A stretch of DNA of 64,000 bases from Bacteroidota bacterium. Its GTDB lineage: Bacteria; Bacteroidota; Ignavibacteria; Ignavibacteriales; Melioribacteraceae. Every line of letters begins with the position of its first letter. Positions within the stretch are counted from its first letter, which is position 1. A model generated the notes under the pieces. The model made no database searches and had not been told where the DNA came from. It saw nothing but the letters and a program-made list of their open reading frames with translations. The position numbers and the translations under genes are program-made. Below are positions 37,556 through 46,817 of this stretch, piece by piece. The DNA is taken from positions 230,527 to 294,526 of the forward strand of contig JAHISV010000005.1 in the NCBI GenBank assembly GCA_018818065.1, in the 5' to 3' direction.

Positions 37556-37579
37556 GGGGGCACTTCGGTGCCCTCTTTT
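37556..37579 (+). terminator. Rho-independent terminator with UUCG tetraloop
   Basis: GGGGCAC-TTCG-GTGCCCTC pairs over 8 bp (one G-T) with a TTCG loop, followed by TTTT. It comes 18 nt after the chemoreceptor stop. Confidence 0.85.
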
Positions 37580-37585
37580 ATAATA

Positions 37586-38416
37586 TTAAAACCTCAATGA
37601 GTACGAAAGCAATAGCCTGTCCTGTAAACTCTCAATAGATAAATCTTTTAGAAAAGAATCATCCTCGCAAAAATAACTTTGATGAAGAATGTATGATATA
37701 ACCGTGCCTATAGAAGCCCCGATTAATACATCTGAGAGGTAATGCCTGTTATCTTGAATTCTACAATAACCGACATAGCCGGCCCAGCCATACAAACAGG
37801 CAAAAGTTGTTGTCTGAATTGCTTTTAGTAAATACTTGTTTTCTACAATCCATTTAGTATTTGTATAAATATCATTCAGTTCCAGGAAGAGGAAAGTAGC
37901 ACCTGCGAATGTCGTGGAAGTATGCCCGCTAAAAAAACTTCTTGTATCGCTGTTGTCTGGTCTTTCACGCTTAAATATTGTTTTTGCAATTTCGGTTACT
38001 GTATAAGTATAAATCAAACTTTTCTGAAACAAAAAAGCACTCTTATAAGGACTCCCGGATATTTCTCTATCCGTTAAAAGGTCCAGGGCAAAATTTATTC
38101 CCAACCGCCCCAGAAAAATTGTGTGCGGAATCAGATCTTTATCGATACTGCCGGGTGAAGATCTATCGGTAGCTGAAAAGCTTTTTGATATATCCAGATC
38201 AAATGAAGTAGGCGGTACAATTATAAAATCACCAAAGCTGCTATTATTGATAATGTGACGTGATAAATACAGAGTAGCAACCGGGACATCCTGCCACTCC
38301 AATGAACTTACAAAACCATCCTGAACAGCGGTAAGTGATTGTATTATTCTGCTCTTACCAATATCCTGAGCGGCTATTGTCTGGATGAGTATCAATATGG
38401 AAATTATATGCTTCAT
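37586..38416 (-). CDS. Secreted PAP2-family phosphatase
   Basis: A 276-residue acid phosphatase/PAP2 protein with a signal peptide (1-16). All three PAP2 motifs are seen: KX6RP (K145, R152, P153), SGH (S163-H165, usual PSGH written FSGH) and RX5HX3D (R219, H225, D229; the first Ser is C218). The histidines H165 and H225 would be catalytic. It resembles class A/lipid phosphatases working on envelope lipid or sugar phosphates. Its start overlaps the end of the CotH-like gene by 4 nt, so kinase and phosphatase are made together. Confidence 0.9.
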   Translation of the reverse strand: MKHIISILILIQTIAAQDIGKSRIIQSLTAVQDGFVSSLEWQDVPVATLYLSRHIINNSSFGDFIIVPPTSFDLDISKSFSATDRSSPGSIDKDLIPHTIFLGRLGINFALDLLTDREISGSPYKSAFLFQKSLIYTYTVTEIAKTIFKRERPDNSDTRSFFSGHTSTTFAGATFLFLELNDIYTNTKWIVENKYLLKAIQTTTFACLYGWAGYVGYCRIQDNRHYLSDVLIGASIGTVISYILHQSYFCEDDSFLKDLSIESLQDRLLLSYSLRF

Positions 38417-39555
38417 TCAAAAATATAGCTCTGATTGATAGTATCCAGGTTTTCCAAAAGATATTCCTTCCGTAATTTGATGATCAATTTTAACCTGCTA
38501 ATTTCCTCATTAAAATTATATCTGCCATTACCAAGATAACTATCCAAATCATATCCATCCTTAATGTGCAAAGCGGTAGAATCTATTATCGAAAATAAAA
38601 CGTCTTCATCAAGTAATTCGTTCAGTTGAAAAATTACAGTTGATTTATACTGCAAGAATAACTCATCGTTAGTGAAAATCTTTTTTATCAAATCATTATA
38701 ACCCACAATTGCCGCATCAACCTCATTCCAGAAAGTTTTATCAAAATCCCATGGAATAATTTCGAATGCACTGGTTGGTTTTGATTTGTATAAATAAAAA
38801 TTATTCCTAAAACCATCCACGTGAGCGATGATGCTGGATAATGAATGATACTTGATATAATTATCCAGATCAATATACTTGCCAAGGGACAGCCTAAGAG
38901 TAGCAGACGAGGACGTATCTATAGCATTAATAAGTTGAATTAAATTATAGTATTGTTCATCATCAGGAATTTGTTTCGAAAATGTCATTTCGGGATAATT
39001 AGCAGAATTGAAACTGAAAGCCGATCCAAATCCGAGTTTATACAATTCATATACATCTAATTCTCTTCGTTCAAAATAAGGTCCTTTTATTATTTCAATT
39101 AATGAATATAATCCTTTGTCGTCATTATTAAGTTGCAGAAAGACGTGAAAGCTATCAAATCCTTTGAAACCTGCCCTCTCAAATAGGTATGAAGTCACTA
39201 CTGTCCTCAGCATAGAAGGGTCTTCAACTTGTGCGCTTAAATTAAAGTCTGTTAAACCCTCAATCGATTTCCCATCTTCAAGTTCAATCCTGTAAGACCA
39301 CTTAAAATAATAGCGTGACCCTGCACCTGAGGCACGAACAGTGCAAACGAAAGATTCTCCTTTGTATTTGATTGTACCTGGTACTTCAAGATTTACGGAT
39401 CTGTTATTTTGAAGCTGAAGCAAATTATCATGCTCAATTATTAAATCAATTACAGGTAGACCGGTCAACTCATCTCCTGGTGATAGAATCTCGGTTGTGT
39501 CGCAGCCGAAGAAAAAGAATATCAGAAACAATATATTGGCAAAATATTTAGGCAT
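38413..39555 (-). CDS. CotH-family kinase-like lipoprotein
   Basis: A 380-residue lipoprotein, lipobox FFGC (C18). Residues 35-320 are a CotH domain, an atypical kinase fold acting outside the cytosol in spore-formers and in secreted proteins. Visible marks are LPVIDLIIEHDNL (strand), KWSYRIELEDGKSIEG, D247 (AHVDGFRNNFYLYK) with N251/N252, and the metal DxD-like pair D270 and D272 (IIPWDFDKTF). The CotH nucleotide site is thus intact. The substrate is unknown; an envelope protein or glycan is likely given the location. It overlaps the porin gene upstream by one base and the PAP2 gene downstream by four, giving a tight kinase-phosphatase operon. Confidence 0.85.
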   Translation of the reverse strand: MPKYFANILFLIFFFFGCDTTEILSPGDELTGLPVIDLIIEHDNLLQLQNNRSVNLEVPGTIKYKGESFVCTVRASGAGSRYYFKWSYRIELEDGKSIEGLTDFNLSAQVEDPSMLRTVVTSYLFERAGFKGFDSFHVFLQLNNDDKGLYSLIEIIKGPYFERRELDVYELYKLGFGSAFSFNSANYPEMTFSKQIPDDEQYYNLIQLINAIDTSSSATLRLSLGKYIDLDNYIKYHSLSSIIAHVDGFRNNFYLYKSKPTSAFEIIPWDFDKTFWNEVDAAIVGYNDLIKKIFTNDELFLQYKSTVIFQLNELLDEDVLFSIIDSTALHIKDGYDLDSYLGNGRYNFNEEISRLKLIIKLRKEYLLENLDTINQSYIFE

Positions 39556-40568
39556 TAGAACCGAACCTGTAATTCAATTATTCCCCTTGATTCTTTTGTT
39601 GTATATTCTTCTATATACTGATTTTTTGAAAGCCTTAAATCTGCATTAAATCTCAGTCTGACATTTTTATGGAAATAAAAATTGGCACCAACAAGCGCCT
39701 GAATAGCATGCCCTTCTGTAGAACTCAATTCCGGGAAATAAATGCTGCCCATAATTAACGGTTCTATTTTTTTTATAACTTCAGCCCCGGTTTCAAGTTC
39801 AAAGCCAAAGGACGTTTTAAAACCAAGTACATTAATGCTCTCGTCATTCCCAGCCACAGAGCGAATTAATCTTTCGTCAATATTTTGCACAAGAAATACT
39901 TCAACCGATGCAAAGTTATCCTTTCCATCAAATCCAACATCAAGTCCAATGCCATGCCCAAACATGGAAACCTTATGCGAAGAATTAATGAGCATATAGT
40001 TAGCCCCATAATGCCAGTTTTCCGAATGAAAAGAAAAGCGCCCCGCAATTCCCGTTCTTTGTGAATTGTTTCTGAAAATTGAAGCGTAATAGGAATAAGG
40101 GTATTCCGGTCTTTTCCTGGAATACTTATAATATGCCATTAGGCTAAGGCTCCTTCCGCCAAAACCCATTTCTTCTGCATTCTGATTGGCCTGACTCCGC
40201 TCTATGTAAGGTAAGTCGGCTCTATTTTCAAGCTGATCCAGTCCAAATGGTTTTTTAATGTTACCAAACTTGAATTTAAGTTTCTGATTGTAGTCAAACT
40301 TAACGGAGAATTCTCGCAGCTCAACTTCTTCATCAAAAGAAGTAGCTCTAAAATCCAGCTGGGCTTCTATCTCATCATTTATTTCAATATCTGCCTGAAA
40401 CTTCCCTTCGTAGTAGGCTTCCTGATTATACTGATTCAGAATGTCACGGTCGAATATTCGGTACCCGGCGGCTCCATAACCGCTGAATTTAATCTCCTGG
40501 GAATAAATTGTAGGAGCCAAAAATAAACTCATTAAAAGAATCAGCATTATACTTCTTGAAGTGAGCAT
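39555..40568 (-). CDS. Outer-membrane porin-like protein (OprP/phosphate-selective porin type)
   Basis: A 337-residue beta-barrel, signal peptide 1-23 (ending TIYSQ). It opens with KFSGYGAAGYRIFDRD, then alternating amphipathic strands such as QADIEINDEIEAQLDF and REFSVKFDYNQKLKFKFGNIKKPFGLD, the pattern of the phosphate-selective porin O/P family (FGxxKxPFG). The terminal residue is F337 (IELQVRF), as expected for Bam assembly. About 16 strands are possible. It starts the three-gene operon with the CotH kinase and the PAP2 phosphatase; a phosphate-ester or polyphosphate link is plausible. Confidence 0.78.
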   Translation of the reverse strand: MLTSRSIMLILLMSLFLAPTIYSQEIKFSGYGAAGYRIFDRDILNQYNQEAYYEGKFQADIEINDEIEAQLDFRATSFDEEVELREFSVKFDYNQKLKFKFGNIKKPFGLDQLENRADLPYIERSQANQNAEEMGFGGRSLSLMAYYKYSRKRPEYPYSYYASIFRNNSQRTGIAGRFSFHSENWHYGANYMLINSSHKVSMFGHGIGLDVGFDGKDNFASVEVFLVQNIDERLIRSVAGNDESINVLGFKTSFGFELETGAEVIKKIEPLIMGSIYFPELSSTEGHAIQALVGANFYFHKNVRLRFNADLRLSKNQYIEEYTTKESRGIIELQVRF

Positions 40569-40734
40569 GAAAACCCCTGAGTATTATTCTATGCAATTTA
40601 GTGTTAGAAAATATTAAATTCCTGACTTAGTATCAGTAATCCAACGAATTTAATAATTACCAGACTTCTATTTTACTTAACAGGAGTAATTAATAAATTG
40701 CAGCTAGAATTTGCTCTACTTAGTGGGAAAAAGA
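40569..40734. promoter_or_regulatory. Divergent promoter region between porin and lipoprotein genes
   Basis: 166 bases between outward-reading starts. It must hold promoters for both units, but I see no clear consensus boxes or palindromes. An AACAGGAG near 40679-40686 is too far upstream of the lipoprotein ATG to be its ribosome site. Confidence 0.4.
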
Positions 40735-41574
40735 ATGATTAAATATATCATATTATCCGTTTTGCTTTTAAGCTGTACCGAAGCTCAGAAGCAGGGAAAA
40801 GGTAAAGAATACACCTTTAAGGGAAAATATGCTTATCAGTACAACTTGGATAGTCGGCTTGATGAAATAAGTGGTTTTGCATTAAATTCGGAAGGCAGAC
40901 TTTTTACTCATAATGACGAGTTGGGAATAATCTACGAACTGAATAGTACAAATGGGAAGATACTTAAAAAATTCCAGGTTGGGACTTTCGGTATAGAAGG
41001 CGATTTTGAAGGTTTGGATATTGCCGGAAATAAATTCTACCTTCTTGAGAGCGACGGAAAACTGTATCAGTTTGAGGAAGGCAAGGAAAATGAAAAGGTG
41101 GATTTCAAATTATTTGAGACACCTTTTAGCAACAAATACGAATTTGAAGGAATATGTTTTGCACCAGACTTGAAGGGGCTATTGTTAACAGTAAAAGAAT
41201 ATTCGGGGAAAAAGTATGGTAGTAAACTTCCTGTATTCTTATTCTCTCTGGAAACCTATTTAATGGTTTCTGAACCACTGTTTTTTATTGATTTGAAAGA
41301 CTTAAAAAAGAATTATGATATTGATGACTTTTATCCATCGGGTATAGCAATATCACCTATCAGTGGGAATTACTTCATCATCTCTTCGAAAGGATCACCA
41401 GTGATAATAGAATCAGATACAAAGGGTAATATTTTAGATGTAAATATGCTGGACAAATCGATCCATAAGCAGCCGGAAGCTGTCACAATTCTTACCGATG
41501 GTTCAATTTTGATAGGGGATGAAAAAGTAAAGAAAGCGGCGACTTTAACAAAATATAGCATCCACAAGAAATAG
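40735..41574 (+). CDS. SdiA-regulated-like beta-propeller lipoprotein
   Basis: A 279-residue lipoprotein from ATG 40735, preferred over a TTG 24 nt upstream because a GTGGGA element sits before the ATG and it gives a clean lipobox (LLLSC, C14). The body has repeated strands typical of the SdiA-regulated family: YNLDSRLDEISGFALNSEGRLFTHNDELGIIYEL, GDFEGLDIAGNKFYLLESDGKLYQF and KYEFEGICFAPDLKGLLLTV. The fold is a propeller of the NHL/YWTD kind with no known enzyme activity. The next gene starts 9 nt after it, so it may assist the Omp85-like protein. Confidence 0.8.
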   Translation: MIKYIILSVLLLSCTEAQKQGKGKEYTFKGKYAYQYNLDSRLDEISGFALNSEGRLFTHNDELGIIYELNSTNGKILKKFQVGTFGIEGDFEGLDIAGNKFYLLESDGKLYQFEEGKENEKVDFKLFETPFSNKYEFEGICFAPDLKGLLLTVKEYSGKKYGSKLPVFLFSLETYLMVSEPLFFIDLKDLKKNYDIDDFYPSGIAISPISGNYFIISSKGSPVIIESDTKGNILDVNMLDKSIHKQPEAVTILTDGSILIGDEKVKKAATLTKYSIHKK

Positions 41575-41582
41575 TAAATTTA

Positions 41583-44168
41583 ATGAGATTTATTCGGCAC
41601 TCAATATTAACAGTATTTTTTTTCCTGGTGGTTTCGGGTCAGCAGGAACAAAAAAAGTATGTTAAAATTGCGCCCGGTCCAGAATATAGTGCCGGATCAT
41701 TACACCGTTTTTTTTTCGGGGATCATTGGCGGGACTTGTGGGAAACCGAAATTGAGGTGGAAGTTATCGACTTAAATAAATTTGGCGGCGGTTTAACACC
41801 CATGGAAAAGGGGGGCGGGATGCAAACTAAGTCGCTGAAATTTAAAGGGGGCGATGGACGTGTCTGGAAATTTCGCTCGATGGCCAAAGATCCAACGAAA
41901 GTTCTACCGGACGAGTTAAAAGAATCAATTGTTTCCGATGTTATTCAGGACCAGACCAGTTGGGCAAACCCGCTTGCTCCGCTAGTTGTTGCACCCCTGC
42001 TTAACGCAGTTAATGTTTTACAGTCAGAACCACATCTGGTTTATCTACCTGATGATGCGGCTCTTGGAGAGTATCAGGAGGAATTTGGCGGGCTGTTGGG
42101 AATAATGGAAGTTCACCCGGACGAAGCAGATGCCGGGTTCTATGACGCGGAAAAAGTAATAGGAACTTTTAAGCTTTTTGAAAGGCTGGAAAAAAAGGTT
42201 GGAGAAAAGGTTAACTCTAATGATTTCCTTAAAGCCCGATTGATGGATGTTTTTCTAGGAGACTGGGATAGACACACAGATCAATGGCGTTGGGCTAAAT
42301 ACGATGATGAGTGGCAACCAATTCCGCGTGATCGTGATCAGGCCTTTGCCAAGTTTGATGGTGTATTCCCCAGCATTGCAGAGTACCTTGTGCCTCAATT
42401 CAGCACGTTTGGTGACGAATATCCTCAGATTGAGGATATTACCTGGAGCGGTAGATTTCTAGACAGACGATTTTTAACAGAAATTCATAAATGCGATTGG
42501 GACTCAGTTACTATATTTATAAAGAAGCGTCTCACTGATGATGTTATTATTGCGGCTGTAAAAGAATTGCCGAAAGAATATTTCAATCTCGCTGGAGAAG
42601 AATTAATTGGAAATTTAATAAGTCGCAGGGATAAACTTGATGAAGCTTCTGAGGAATATTTCTATAGAATCAACAGGTTTGTAGATGTTTATTGCAGTGA
42701 TGAAAATGATTATGTGACTATAAATAGAGTAAACGAATTTAATACAAAAGTTACGGTTCATAAAAGAACAAAGAAAGACAATAAAGGCGAGAAATATTTT
42801 CAGAGAATATTTGATAATGATATAACAAAGGAGATAAGAGTCTATCTTAATGATGGAGACGATAAAGTTATTGTTGAGGGAATAGTTGATAAAGGCCCAC
42901 TTGTTAGAGTAATAGGCGGAACCGGAAAAGATGAATTTACAAATCAATCTCTGGTTAGGGACGAGTTCTGGTCTGGATTACCACTTAGTGCAGAAGCAGT
43001 AATGACTAATTTTTATGATAGTGATACAAATACTGTATTCGATTTAGCGAGCGCTGCTGTTGTTGACACCAAATATTATCAGTTGCCTGAAACCCCCGAA
43101 GAAAAATACGAGCCTTCTCAAAGAGACAGGGGGCATGAGTGGAGAGCTCTTCCGTTTGGTAATATAACATCAGATGACGGAGTTATAGTTGGCGGCGGCG
43201 TGGCACTTTACGAATTCGATTTTAGAAAAACTCCATACAATTTTAAATTGAGTCTGATCGCCCGTTATGCCTCTCGTCCGAATAGCTATGGAATAGACTT
43301 CAAAAGCATTTTTCATGATATGATAGACAATTCGACAATATTTTTTGACGTATCCAAAACGAATTTAAGGTTCACTAAATTTTATGGTTATGGCAATGAA
43401 ACTTCATTCGATTCAGATCTTGAGAAAAATGACTATTATCAACTCAGCCAGGAGTTATTTGAGGTTAAGCCCACTATAAGATTTCATTTGCCCGGTGACA
43501 CTAAGATTGATTTGGGATTATCATATCTATATTCAGAAACAAATACAGATCACCTGGAATTGTTGGACAATTTCCCCGAAGCAAAAAAAGGATTGGGCGA
43601 TTGGAATGCCCTGGGTTTTCATTTTAATATTCAGGTTGATAGCAGGGATAACCAATACTTTCCATATTCCGGGACTTTTATCAGAGTGGAAACCTCCTAC
43701 TTTCCTAAATTACTTGATGTTGATCCACATTACGGACAAATAAAATTTGATTTTAGAAGTTATTACACCATTGTTTCACCTACGGAAACTACCCTGGCTT
43801 TAAGAATTGGCGGTGGCAGGAGTTTTGGAAGTTTCCCTTTTTTTAGCTCTATTTTCCTGGGTGGGGAAGATAATCTACGCGGGTATAGAAGAGAGCGCTT
43901 TGCGGGACAGGCTGCTATATTCGGTCAATCTGAAATACGATCATATTTAACTGATGTAAGAGTTTTAATAAAAGGAGATTTGGGTGTAAGTTTCTTTGGA
44001 GAACTTGGAAGAGTTTTTATAGATAATGACAAATCATCAGTATGGCATTCATCCTACGGTGGCGGACTATGGCTGTCATTCCTTGATAGAGAGTTTATCA
44101 TTACCTCTACTATAGCTATATCACCAGAAACATTTTCAATTTATGCGGGAACAAGTTTTGGTTTGTAG
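41583..44168 (+). CDS. Kinase-like domain fused to an Omp85/D15-type outer-membrane barrel
   Basis: An 861-residue protein with signal peptide 1-19. The N-terminal 380 residues look kinase-like: a possible nucleotide lysine at K96, catalytic-loop-like GDWDRHTDQWRW (D229, R230, H231) and metal-loop-like IPRDRDQAF (D250, D252), the order and spacing of DRH...D loops in Fam20C, HipA and PI3K-like kinases. Residues about 400-480 are a beta-rich part with GGTGKDEF, calcium-repeat-like. Residues about 530-861 form a BamA/TamA-type barrel ending with F860: FQVDSRDNQYFPYSGT, GGEDNLRGYRRERFAG and a terminal AGTSFGL. POTRA domains are not seen. This could be a surface kinase displayed on, or secreted through, its own barrel. 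Lies 9 nt after the SdiA-regulated-like gene. Confidence 0.75.
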   Translation: MRFIRHSILTVFFFLVVSGQQEQKKYVKIAPGPEYSAGSLHRFFFGDHWRDLWETEIEVEVIDLNKFGGGLTPMEKGGGMQTKSLKFKGGDGRVWKFRSMAKDPTKVLPDELKESIVSDVIQDQTSWANPLAPLVVAPLLNAVNVLQSEPHLVYLPDDAALGEYQEEFGGLLGIMEVHPDEADAGFYDAEKVIGTFKLFERLEKKVGEKVNSNDFLKARLMDVFLGDWDRHTDQWRWAKYDDEWQPIPRDRDQAFAKFDGVFPSIAEYLVPQFSTFGDEYPQIEDITWSGRFLDRRFLTEIHKCDWDSVTIFIKKRLTDDVIIAAVKELPKEYFNLAGEELIGNLISRRDKLDEASEEYFYRINRFVDVYCSDENDYVTINRVNEFNTKVTVHKRTKKDNKGEKYFQRIFDNDITKEIRVYLNDGDDKVIVEGIVDKGPLVRVIGGTGKDEFTNQSLVRDEFWSGLPLSAEAVMTNFYDSDTNTVFDLASAAVVDTKYYQLPETPEEKYEPSQRDRGHEWRALPFGNITSDDGVIVGGGVALYEFDFRKTPYNFKLSLIARYASRPNSYGIDFKSIFHDMIDNSTIFFDVSKTNLRFTKFYGYGNETSFDSDLEKNDYYQLSQELFEVKPTIRFHLPGDTKIDLGLSYLYSETNTDHLELLDNFPEAKKGLGDWNALGFHFNIQVDSRDNQYFPYSGTFIRVETSYFPKLLDVDPHYGQIKFDFRSYYTIVSPTETTLALRIGGGRSFGSFPFFSSIFLGGEDNLRGYRRERFAGQAAIFGQSEIRSYLTDVRVLIKGDLGVSFFGELGRVFIDNDKSSVWHSSYGGGLWLSFLDREFIITSTIAISPETFSIYAGTSFGL

Positions 44169-44234
44169 TGAACCTGGCACTTATAAGCTGCGTGGGAAAC
44201 AACAGGACATTAAACTCTTTGGAATAAAAAAAAT

Positions 44235-46304
44235 TTAGACTTTCTTTTTTAGGTAGTTGAAGATTTCCACTTGTGAAACAATCCTTTTCGAATCATTAGC
44301 AGTTTTATATTTAAGCTCTCCGTTTTTCACTATTTTTCTGGCTTTAGCATTATCGCTCAACTGAATGCTGATAATATCTTTAAGAGTATTTTTAGCCTCC
44401 TCATCAAAAATCGGGAATGCAACTTCAATCCTTCTGCTTAAATTCCTCTTCATCCAGTCAGCCGAAGCCGCATAGACTAGTTCGTTACCATTGTTGTGAA
44501 ATATGTATACCCTTGAATGTTCAAGAAATCTATCAATGATACTTATTACCTTAATGTTTTCGCTAAGTCCCTTGATGCCAGGGTTTAAACAGCAAATACC
44601 TCTTACGATAATATCGACTTTAACACCTGCTTTGCTTGCGGCGTAGAGTCTGTTAATCATTTTCTTATCTTCCAGGCTATTCAATTTCAAAATTATATGT
44701 GCTTTCAGACCCTTGTTGGCATTATCTATTTCATGGTTAATCATTCGTGTAAGTTCATCGCGCATGTTGAACTGAGCAACAAGCAAAGATTTAAAACTAT
44801 TATTTATTTTATTACCCGTCAGAAAACTAAATACTCTGCTTATCTCACTCGTTAATCTTTTGTCTTCTGTTAAAAGTCCAAAATCAGTATAAATTTTTGC
44901 AGTTTTCTCGTTAAAGTTGCCGGTTCCTAAGTACGCGTAACTTACACTTTTCCCGTTCTCCTTCCGCTTGATAAGGGCAAGCTTGGCATGAACTTTTAAT
45001 CCGGGGAAGCTATAAAAAACCTTAACGCCCGCACGTTCCATTTCTTCTGCCCACATAAGATTTGATTCCTCATCAAACCTAGCCTTGACTTCTACAAAGG
45101 CAGTGACTTTTTTACCATTGTATGCAGCCTTAATAAGAGCGGCTACAATTCTGGATTGATTGGCAACACGATACTGTGTTAAGAGTATTTGAGTAACGTC
45201 GGGATCATTGGCTGCCTGCTCAAAAAAATCAACTACATAATCATACTTGTGATAGGGAAAGTTGAGGAATACATCCTTAACTTTAATAGCTTCGAAGATC
45301 GTTTTGTAAGATTCAACATGACTCAATTTAATTGCCGGCAAAGGTGTGTATTCAAGCTCTTTGACACCAGGATTGGGGAATGAAAAGAAATCATTGAAAT
45401 TATGATATCTGCCACCTGGAACGAGATCGTCTGTGGAAAGTTTTATGGTGTCCTTTAGAAATTTTAGAAATTCTTTTGGCATCTGCTCGTCGTACAAAAA
45501 CCTGGAAGGCACACCTGTAGATCTTTTGTTGATGCTTTTTCTAATCTTATTTAATAAATCTCCCCCGAATTCATCCTCAATATAAAGTTCAGCATCTCTG
45601 GTCAACTTTATTGAATAAACTTCTTCAATGAAATGTGTAGGGAATATCTCGGGTAAGCAAAGCCGAATAACATCATCAAGAAAAATAAAACGATGTTCCT
45701 TGCCAGTGTTGGGAATCTTTATAAATCTGGGAATGTAGTCAGTCGGAATTTCAACCATGGCGTAGTGATGCTTAATTCTTTTTCCTTCTTCCCTTGAAAT
45801 ATGAGATTCCTTTGTTACCAACTTGATAGCGTGATATAAACATCGGTTTTTCAAAAACGGGATTATTCGATTCTTTACAAGCAGTATTGGCTGTATATAC
45901 TGAATTATATTGTCGTAAAAATAATTTCTTACAAAAGTTTTTTCGGTTTCATTCAAATCTGTTTCTTTAACAAGAAAAATATTGTTTTCGTTTAATCTTG
46001 GCAAAATTTCATTCCTATAGATACCGCCAAATTCTTGTTGTTGTTTCAGAACAGTTGAATGAATTTCCTTGAGCAGCAGTTCAGGTGAGAATTTCAAATC
46101 CTCCTGGGATTTTTCTTTCAGATCAAGCAAGGCACGTATTGATGCCACACGAACACGAAAATATTCATCAAGGTTGGAAGAGAAGATTGCAAGAAATCTT
46201 AGCCGCTCAATTAGTGGCACATCATTATCTTTCGCTTCCTGCAATACACGGTAGTTAAATGATAACCAGCTTAATTCTCTATCTAGAAATTTTGGACGTT
46301 TCAT
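44235..46304 (-). CDS. ppk1: Polyphosphate kinase 1
   Basis: A 689-residue PPK1, which polymerises the gamma-phosphate of ATP into polyphosphate. The N-terminal domain opens RELSWLSFNYRVLQEAKD; the two phospholipase-D-like catalytic halves follow. The phosphorylated histidine is H439 in GLKVHAKLAL, with GTGNFNEKTAKIYTDFGL after it and the second-half motif LEHSRVYIFHNNGNE. Length and order are standard. Its start overlaps the sixA stop by 4 nt, and HD-PycTM-like lies 7 nt before sixA: one operon. Next-door phosphate-uptake genes fit a phosphate-storage role. Confidence 0.97.
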   Translation of the reverse strand: MKRPKFLDRELSWLSFNYRVLQEAKDNDVPLIERLRFLAIFSSNLDEYFRVRVASIRALLDLKEKSQEDLKFSPELLLKEIHSTVLKQQQEFGGIYRNEILPRLNENNIFLVKETDLNETEKTFVRNYFYDNIIQYIQPILLVKNRIIPFLKNRCLYHAIKLVTKESHISREEGKRIKHHYAMVEIPTDYIPRFIKIPNTGKEHRFIFLDDVIRLCLPEIFPTHFIEEVYSIKLTRDAELYIEDEFGGDLLNKIRKSINKRSTGVPSRFLYDEQMPKEFLKFLKDTIKLSTDDLVPGGRYHNFNDFFSFPNPGVKELEYTPLPAIKLSHVESYKTIFEAIKVKDVFLNFPYHKYDYVVDFFEQAANDPDVTQILLTQYRVANQSRIVAALIKAAYNGKKVTAFVEVKARFDEESNLMWAEEMERAGVKVFYSFPGLKVHAKLALIKRKENGKSVSYAYLGTGNFNEKTAKIYTDFGLLTEDKRLTSEISRVFSFLTGNKINNSFKSLLVAQFNMRDELTRMINHEIDNANKGLKAHIILKLNSLEDKKMINRLYAASKAGVKVDIIVRGICCLNPGIKGLSENIKVISIIDRFLEHSRVYIFHNNGNELVYAASADWMKRNLSRRIEVAFPIFDEEAKNTLKDIISIQLSDNAKARKIVKNGELKYKTANDSKRIVSQVEIFNYLKKKV

Positions 46305-46810
46305 TCTTCTTGCGGACCTAAGTGTCTTTTGGGATAGTCGAAAGAAATAATTTTACCACATTCATCAGCTACGTCATTCCACGAATCAACATTGAGTTCA
46401 ATTTTTACGATTCCACAAGTTGGAATATTATCGATGTATTTATCACACATATAATTTGTAACTATGGTTAAACCAGGGTTATGTCCAAAAATCATGGCAA
46501 TATTATATTTGTCAGGAATACCATTGATAACTTTAACTAAACTATTAATTCCAGCTTCATAAATAGATTCTTCTTCAACAATATTTTCTAATGGGTAGCC
46601 TAATGAGTCGGAAAATAATCTTGCTGTTGTAATAGCTCTTTTTGCAGGACTGGAGAGTATAATGTCTGGTTTAACATTTTGCTCAGCGAGAAGTCTGCCC
46701 ATAAATGGAGCGTTATGTAGACCTCTAGTATTAAGTGAACGTTCAAAATCGGTGCGCCCGGCCTCTTTCCAACTGGATTTAGCGTGACGAACAATATATA
46801 AATTTTTCAT
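46301..46810 (-). CDS. sixA: SixA-type phosphohistidine phosphatase
   Basis: A 169-residue histidine phosphatase. The catalytic RH is R8-H9 in YIVRHAKSSW; a second histidine is in IFGHNPGL, and SSPAKRAITTARLFS completes the phosphate pocket. SixA proteins act on phosphohistidines; next to ppk1 it is possible, but unproven, that it acts on the PPK1 phosphohistidine. The size is typical (150-170). In operon with ppk1 (4-nt overlap) and the HD-PycTM-like gene (7-nt gap). Confidence 0.93.
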   Translation of the reverse strand: MKNLYIVRHAKSSWKEAGRTDFERSLNTRGLHNAPFMGRLLAEQNVKPDIILSSPAKRAITTARLFSDSLGYPLENIVEEESIYEAGINSLVKVINGIPDKYNIAMIFGHNPGLTIVTNYMCDKYIDNIPTCGIVKIELNVDSWNDVADECGKIISFDYPKRHLGPQEE

Positions 46811-46817
46811 AATTATT

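Noticed and set aside
42615..42947. 110-codon minus-strand frame within the kinase-barrel gene
   Set aside because: Antisense shadow; low-complexity hydrophobic composition.
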